NCBI GenBank assembly: GCA_015484985.1
Contig: WFUL01000111.1
Location: forward strand, 1 to 10,306
Source: Anaerolineales bacterium
GTDB taxonomy: Bacteria > Chloroflexota > Anaerolineae > Anaerolineales > DRMV01
Direction of reading: 5' to 3'
Length of the DNA stretch: 10,306 nt
Each line of letters opens with the position of its first letter. Position 1 is the first letter of the stretch. Below are positions 6,550-10,306 of the stretch, piece after piece. The position numbers were made by a program, and so were the translations under genes. Under the pieces are notes generated by a model. It was not told the origin of the DNA and searched no databases. It worked only from the letters and a program-made list of their open reading frames with translations.

Positions 6550-6638
6550 GCCCGGTGTGGGGACATAATCAAAGCAGATCATCGTCCATCGTGGGCGAAG
6601 TCGTGAAAATTCAGATGGGGCATGGGTTGAGGAAGGTG

Positions 6639-7505
6639 ATGTCGTCCGCATCTTCGCCAGCAAATTTTTGGGTCACATTGAGCGCAGGCGGGCATCCGGC
6701 CCTGTTGGCTCCAGCCAACGGGTTCCCTCCTCAGGTCTATCGGCCTTTGGCTCAGGCCCTGGCCCCGGACCTGACGATTTGGGGCTGGATTCCCCGACCT
6801 ATGCGGGCGACAGAACCCCCGCCGGAGAATTTGCACTGGTCCCAATTGGCTCAGGAATACGCGGCCCATTTGGAGGACGTGGCCGCCCTTCCGGTCATCG
6901 GTTTCGGACACTCCCTGGGTGGGGTTATGACGCTCATGGCCGCGGTGCTGCGTCCACAAGCTTTTCGGGCGGTAGTGTTGTTGGACCCGGTCATCTTTGA
7001 ACCCAGGGTGCTCTGTCACATTCAGCGTTGGCGTCGGCGGGGCGCGCCCCTGGAGAGCGATTTCCCTTTGGCCCGTTTGGTGCGCGGTGCCTTGCATCGA
7101 CGGAAGACCTTCACCTCGCCTCCCGAGGCCCTTCGCCATTTCCGTTCCCGAGATTTGTTCCGAAGATGGCATCCCCAGGCCCTGGAGGCTTATGTGGGTT
7201 ATGGGTTGCGACCCCAGCCGAGTGGGTGGCGACTGGCTTACGACCCCCAATGGGAAGCGGCCATCTTTCGTGCTGTGCCCACCGACGTCTGGAAATGGGT
7301 GCGTCGCGTTCGGGTTCCGGGTTTGGTCCTCTTTGGCCAGCATTCCGAAATGGGAACACCCGCAACCCGGACCCATTTGGTCCGCTGGTGGCCCCAGGCC
7401 ACGGTGGAAGTGCTCCCCGGTCAGGGACACATGTTCCCCATGGAGGTGCCGAAAATCGCTTCCAAACGCGTTCGAGATTGGCTGAAAACGCATCGTTACA
7501 TTTGA
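6639..7505 (+). CDS. Alpha/beta hydrolase
   Basis: This 288-residue soluble protein has the alpha/beta hydrolase fold. The substrate is unknown; esterase, lipase-like or related hydrolysis is the family's range. LLAPANGFPPQVYRPLAQAL (22-41) corresponds to the strand and oxyanion-hole region. The nucleophile elbow is GFGHSLGG (88-95) with Ser92 as nucleophile. LLDPVIFEP (114-122) follows the next strand, and GQGHMFPMEVP (261-271) supplies the catalytic His264. The usual acid position after VLFG would fall in QHSEMGT (234-240), where there is no Asp and Glu237 is the best candidate. I chose ATG 6639 because GAGG sits 6 bases upstream (TTGAGGAAGGTGATG) and the fold begins right after it; in-frame starts at 6615 or 6453 would add sequence unlike any domain and overlap the terminator. 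The next gene starts 10 bases after the stop, so it probably shares a transcript with the MBL pair. Confidence 0.9.
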   Translation: MSSASSPANFWVTLSAGGHPALLAPANGFPPQVYRPLAQALAPDLTIWGWIPRPMRATEPPPENLHWSQLAQEYAAHLEDVAALPVIGFGHSLGGVMTLMAAVLRPQAFRAVVLLDPVIFEPRVLCHIQRWRRRGAPLESDFPLARLVRGALHRRKTFTSPPEALRHFRSRDLFRRWHPQALEAYVGYGLRPQPSGWRLAYDPQWEAAIFRAVPTDVWKWVRRVRVPGLVLFGQHSEMGTPATRTHLVRWWPQATVEVLPGQGHMFPMEVPKIASKRVRDWLKTHRYI

Positions 7506-7515
7506 GGAAGGCATC

Positions 7516-8322
7516 ATGAAGGAGCAAACGACCACGGCTTCAACCGTGCGTGTTCAGTTCCTGGGGACCGGTGGCGCGGAGGGGGTCCCCGTGGTGCAGT
7601 GTGAGTGCGACCACTGCCGTCGTGCCCGCCAGGAAGGGGGGAGGTTGCGCAGGCGCCGCAGTGCCGTCTATTTGCGCCTTCCACACTACAACCTTTTGGT
7701 GGGCGCGCCCCCCGAGGTGCGGGAGTATGTACACAATTACCGCATCACCGAACTGCAGGGGGTGGTGGCGCTGAACAACGAATTCGCCCACATTGGGGGC
7801 ATTAAGGAGTTCGAATACTGGCAACCAGCATCTCTGGATTTCCTCAGCGTACCCGCGCTCTTTCGTCAGATTCGTCGGGAGTACTGGACGGAACGACTGC
7901 GTCGGGTGTTCTATGTTCTCCCCCTGTACCCCAACACGCCCATGTATCTAGGCCCGGATTTCCAGATTTGGGCCATGAGCCTTTCCTCACAACCCGCGAC
8001 CTTTGGGCTGATCGTCCAGATGGACCACCGTAAAATCGCGTTTCTCGGTCAGGCACCTATTGAACGTCTACCCCGGCTGGCATTGCAACACTTGCGAGGC
8101 GCACAAGCCGTCGTGGTGGGATTACCCGCCCGGACGCCGGAAGGAGACATTCCGCAACGATTGCTGGATTTGCATCGATGGGGCCAGGACCTCAACGTGG
8201 GTCAGGTGGTGCTTTCCCATGTGGGTCATCAAGCCCCGCCCCACGACGCCTTAGAGGCCCTGGCGGCCGAAGTAGCCCCCAGTGTACACATCGCTTACGA
8301 CGGTTTGGAGTTGGCCTTATGA
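7516..8322 (+). CDS. PhnP-like MBL-fold protein with degenerate active site (probable pseudoenzyme)
   Basis: This 268-residue protein has the metallo-beta-lactamase fold, PhnP-like subgroup, and is a clear paralogue of the next gene along its whole length. The N-terminus FLGTGGAEGVPVVQCECDHC (15-34) carries the CxCxxC trio (29, 31, 34) that in PhnP binds a structural zinc with a C-terminal His; here SHVGHQ (234-239) keeps His238 for it. The catalytic HxHxDH motif is replaced by NNEFAH (87-92): first His to Asn, second His to Glu, Asp to Ala, last His kept. Other ligand positions have also changed: LLFDAP in the paralogue is LLVGAP, VPHS is MSLSS, and LADAD is LGQAP. Hydrolytic activity with the normal dinuclear centre is therefore unlikely. 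A regulatory or heterodimer-forming role is inferred. The ribosome site GAGG lies 8 bases before the ATG. Its stop overlaps the next start (ATGA). Confidence 0.9.
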   Translation: MKEQTTTASTVRVQFLGTGGAEGVPVVQCECDHCRRARQEGGRLRRRRSAVYLRLPHYNLLVGAPPEVREYVHNYRITELQGVVALNNEFAHIGGIKEFEYWQPASLDFLSVPALFRQIRREYWTERLRRVFYVLPLYPNTPMYLGPDFQIWAMSLSSQPATFGLIVQMDHRKIAFLGQAPIERLPRLALQHLRGAQAVVVGLPARTPEGDIPQRLLDLHRWGQDLNVGQVVLSHVGHQAPPHDALEALAAEVAPSVHIAYDGLELAL

Positions 8323-9155
8323 AGGTGCGCATTCGCTTCCTTGGCACCGGTGCGGCGGAAGGTATTCCCGCGATTGGATGCACGTGTGCCCATTGTCTGC
8401 GAGCCGCCCAGGAAGACGGCCGTCTCGTCCGACGCCGTAGTGCCATTCTCTTTGAGTTGCCGGGCTATACCTTGCTCTTTGATGCGCCTCCCGAGATCCG
8501 GGAGATGCTTCAGGCTTACAACATCCAGCATCTGGACGGTATCTTCCTGTCCCATGCCCATTATGACCATGTGGGCGGATTGCGGGAGTTCTTCCCCTGG
8601 CCCGAGCCCCTGGATTTGCTGGTGGAACCGGTGGTCTTCAAGCGCCTGCAACAGGAGCTCCCTTTGCGGGATGAACTGCGCAAGCACTTTTCCTACATCC
8701 CTCTTTATCCCGGCACCCTCATTCCCTTCGTCCACTTCACCCTGACAGTGTTTGCCGTGCCCCACTCCGTACCCTGTTACGGTATCATGATTCAGGTCAA
8801 CGGACAGCGCATTCTGCACCTGGCCGATGCCGACCGGGTGTTCAGCAATTACGTGGCGGTGTTGATGCGCCAGGCCGATTGGGTCATCGTGAACACGCCC
8901 TCGTTCCACACGGAGGCCACCGAATCCCACATGAGCGTGATGGAGGCTTTGAGCACCAAGCGCCGTCTGGGATTCAAGAACCTGGTGCTGACCCACATCA
9001 ACCATCACAACTTCCCGCACGATGAGCTGGAAGAACGGGTGGCTGGTGAGGACGGGGTTATTGTGGCCTACGATGGATTGGAACTCATTCTGGAGGACGG
9101 GGGACGGTGGACCCGCTCTTATGGAGACCCGGACTGGTCCATTACCCGCCCCTGA
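8319..9155 (+). CDS. PhnP-like MBL-fold metallohydrolase, catalytic site intact
   Basis: This 278-residue enzyme probably hydrolyses phosphodiesters; PhnP itself acts on cyclic ribose phosphate in phosphonate breakdown, but no other phn gene is here. RIRFLGTGAAEGIPAIGCTCAHC opens the fold, with C21, C23 and C26 as the structural-zinc trio and His229 in LTHINHH as the expected fourth ligand. The catalytic ligands are all visible: HAHYDH (79-84), His149 in VPHS, Asp170 in LADAD, and His226. Spacing agrees closely with E. coli PhnP as I remember it. The C-terminus shares AYDGLEL with the preceding paralogue and then extends by about 20 residues (GGRWTRSYGDPDWSITRP). The start at 8319 overlaps the previous stop by 4 bases (ATGA), with TTGGAG 8 bases upstream, indicating translational coupling. 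The substrate is not known. Confidence 0.93.
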   Translation: MKVRIRFLGTGAAEGIPAIGCTCAHCLRAAQEDGRLVRRRSAILFELPGYTLLFDAPPEIREMLQAYNIQHLDGIFLSHAHYDHVGGLREFFPWPEPLDLLVEPVVFKRLQQELPLRDELRKHFSYIPLYPGTLIPFVHFTLTVFAVPHSVPCYGIMIQVNGQRILHLADADRVFSNYVAVLMRQADWVIVNTPSFHTEATESHMSVMEALSTKRRLGFKNLVLTHINHHNFPHDELEERVAGEDGVIVAYDGLELILEDGGRWTRSYGDPDWSITRP

Positions 9156-9198
9156 ATCCCTTTCCCAGCCAGTGGACCCCACTGGAAGAGGAGGCAGT

Positions 9199-10296
9199 AT
9201 GTCCTGGGTGCTTTACCCGTTTACAGCCATTGTCGATCAGGAGGAAATGAAGCGCGCTCTGCTTCTCAATGCCGTAGACCCGGGCATTGGTGGTGTGCTG
9301 TTGCGGGGTGAACGGGGTACGGGAAAATCCACCGCCGCTCGAGCCCTGGCGGGGCTCCTGCCGCCCATTCGAGTGATTCGCGGTTGTCCTTTCCACTGTG
9401 ACCCCGATACGCCCGATTCCTGGTGCCCCCGGTGCCAAGAACGCCAGGCCCAAGGTGAGCCTTTGGAGGAAGACCTTATCCCCACACCCTTCATCAACCT
9501 TCCCCTCTCGGTGACCGAAGACCGCCTGGTGGGGACCCTGGACATCGAACGGGCGCTCAAGGAAGGGGTACGGGCCTTCCAGCCCGGCCTCCTGGCTTCG
9601 GCCCATCGGGGGGTGCTTTACATTGACGAAGTGAATTTGTTGGACGACCATCTGGTGGACCTCCTCCTGGACGTGGCCGCGATGGGTGTCAACGTCGTGG
9701 AACGGGAAGGAGTTTCCTTTACCCATGCCTCCCGCTTCATCCTCATCGGTTCGATGAACCCCGAAGAGGGTGACCTGCGTCCCCAACTTCTCGATCGCTT
9801 CGCCCTGGCTGTGGATGTGTCCACGGTGCAGGACCCGGAGATGCGCATGCGCATCATGGAACGGCATCTGGCCTTCAGCCAGGACCCGACGGGCTTCCGG
9901 GCCCAATGGGAAGCGGAAGAGGAGGCGTTGCGGGCGCGCATCCTCCAGGCCCGGGAGCGACTGCCTTTAGTGACGCATACGCCGCAGGACCTGGAGGCCA
10001 TCGCCACGCTGGTGGCCCGGGTGCAGGTGCCGGGCCATCGGGCGGAACTGGCCATCCTGCGCGCGGCCCGGGCCAATGCAGCCCTGGAGGGGCGCGACGC
10101 GCTGACGTCCGAGGACATCACCCTGGCGGCCGCGCTGGCCTTGCGCCACCGGCTCCGCCGAGACCCCCTGGAGCCCATGCCCGAACCCCTGGATTGGGGA
10201 CACCTGGTTCAGGAGGCCTATCGTCAGGCCCAAGTCGAACCCATGTGGCGCCCGGCTGAGACAGGAATTGACGTAAAAAAAGACCTGCAGGGGTGA
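9199..10296 (+). CDS. Magnesium/cobalt-chelatase-type AAA+ ATPase (ChlI/BchI-like subunit)
   Basis: This 365-residue AAA+ ATPase belongs to the chelatase I-subunit family, whose hexamers act with a von Willebrand A (D-subunit) partner to drive metal insertion into tetrapyrroles or to remodel other proteins. YPFTAIVDQEEMKRALLLNAVDP (6-28) is the family's opening. Walker A is GERGTGKST (37-45), Walker B is VLYIDE (139-144) followed by VNLLDDHLVD, the sensor 1 region is IGSMNPEEGDLRPQLLDRF (183-201), and Arg200 is the candidate arginine finger. Four cysteines (63, 67, 76, 79; C-x3-C-x8-C-x2-C) look like a metal-binding insertion, as in the putative cobaltochelatase group in which I and D parts are often fused. 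Here the AAA+ part stands alone. The GAGGAGG site 4 bases before ATG 9199 fixes the start; the frame is open further upstream but overlaps the MBL gene. The next ATG overlaps its stop codon. Confidence 0.92.
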   Translation: MSWVLYPFTAIVDQEEMKRALLLNAVDPGIGGVLLRGERGTGKSTAARALAGLLPPIRVIRGCPFHCDPDTPDSWCPRCQERQAQGEPLEEDLIPTPFINLPLSVTEDRLVGTLDIERALKEGVRAFQPGLLASAHRGVLYIDEVNLLDDHLVDLLLDVAAMGVNVVEREGVSFTHASRFILIGSMNPEEGDLRPQLLDRFALAVDVSTVQDPEMRMRIMERHLAFSQDPTGFRAQWEAEEEALRARILQARERLPLVTHTPQDLEAIATLVARVQVPGHRAELAILRAARANAALEGRDALTSEDITLAAALALRHRLRRDPLEPMPEPLDWGHLVQEAYRQAQVEPMWRPAETGIDVKKDLQG

Positions 10297-10306
10297 TGGA
10301 GAAGGC
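10296..10306 (+). CDS. Start of a following gene (only first codons in window)
   Basis: An ATG at 10296-10298 shares its first base with the chelatase stop codon (TGATG) and reads Met-Glu-Lys before the edge. A GGGG run lies just ahead, too close to be an ideal ribosome site, so coupling to the upstream stop would be needed. Family knowledge suggests a von Willebrand A-domain chelatase partner here, but nothing in these 11 bases shows it. Confidence 0.4.

Larger units (their letters stand above)
6413..6638 (+). other. Non-coding spacer with two hairpins, closing the glycosyltransferase unit
   Basis: These 226 bases lie between the glycosyltransferase stop and the likely hydrolase start. They contain a 9-bp hairpin (6434-6466) and then an intrinsic terminator (6500-6549). 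Open frames crossing this stretch (starts at 6409 and 6453) give Arg/Gly/Ser/Pro-rich low-complexity products without recognisable domains. From 6550 to 6638 I see no good promoter; CATAAT at 6564-6569 is a possible -10 without a matching -35. Confidence 0.6.

Noticed and set aside
6409..6606. Small 65-codon gene overlapping the glycosyltransferase stop (ATGA)
   Set aside because: The overlap is attractive, but the product is Arg/Gly-rich, matches nothing known, and spans both hairpins of the terminator region.
6453..6638. N-terminal extension of the hydrolase to the in-frame ATG at 6453
   Set aside because: It would translate through the intrinsic terminator, adds 62 residues of low-complexity sequence, and has a worse ribosome site than ATG 6639.
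6579..7535. Minus-strand open frame of 318 codons opposite the hydrolase
   Set aside because: It lies antisense to a convincing alpha/beta hydrolase; the product is His/Pro/Gly/Arg-rich without domain motifs.
7516..8322. First MBL protein as PqqB
   Set aside because: PqqB also has an altered metal motif, but it keeps an Asp-His pair as I recall; this protein has Ala there, aligns best with its neighbour, and no other pqq gene is present.
1..10306. CRISPR arrays, tRNA or rRNA genes, phage or defence genes
   Set aside because: No regularly spaced repeats, no cloverleaf or rRNA-like sequence, and no nuclease or toxin motifs were visible on either strand.

Overview
The window looks like chromosomal DNA from a GC-rich bacterium. 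My best guess is Chloroflexota, class Anaerolineae or a close relative. The guess rests on the substrate-binding lipoprotein with its Glu/Ala/Pro/Thr linker and permuted domain order, on its paired cysteines, and on the overall style of the proteins. It is inference; no rRNA or marker gene is present.

The window holds two divergent blocks. On the minus strand (3508 down to 1) a strong sigma70-type promoter drives an oligopeptide/dipeptide-type ABC importer: a substrate-binding lipoprotein (3441-1708), a 203-base gap with three hairpins including a perfect 18-bp stem, a DppB/OppB-type permease (1504-425), and, 3 bases later, a DppC/OppC-type permease that runs off the left edge. The ATPase genes would be expected beyond the edge. 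The 399-base divergent spacer (3442-3840) holds the promoter, an 11-bp hairpin and no convincing gene.

On the plus strand there is first a two-gene envelope unit: a polytopic GT-C-like membrane protein (3841-5391) and a family 2 glycosyltransferase (5417-6412). It is closed by an intrinsic terminator at 6500-6549. A second tightly packed run follows: an alpha/beta hydrolase (6639-7505), two tandem PhnP-like metallo-beta-lactamase-fold proteins joined by an ATGA overlap (7516-8322, 8319-9155), a Mg/Co-chelatase-type AAA+ ATPase (9199-10296), and the first codons of another gene overlapping its stop.

Two points deserve most attention. (1) The substrate-binding protein appears to be a circular permutation of the SBP_bac_5 fold: the block normally at the N-terminus sits at the C-terminus, and the lipobox and linker are attached to what is normally the middle. 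(2) The two MBL-fold neighbours look like an active enzyme and a pseudoenzyme. The first has lost nearly every catalytic metal ligand but kept the separate Cys3-His structural zinc site, while the second keeps both. Close packing with a chelatase ATPase suggests a coupled set of unknown function.
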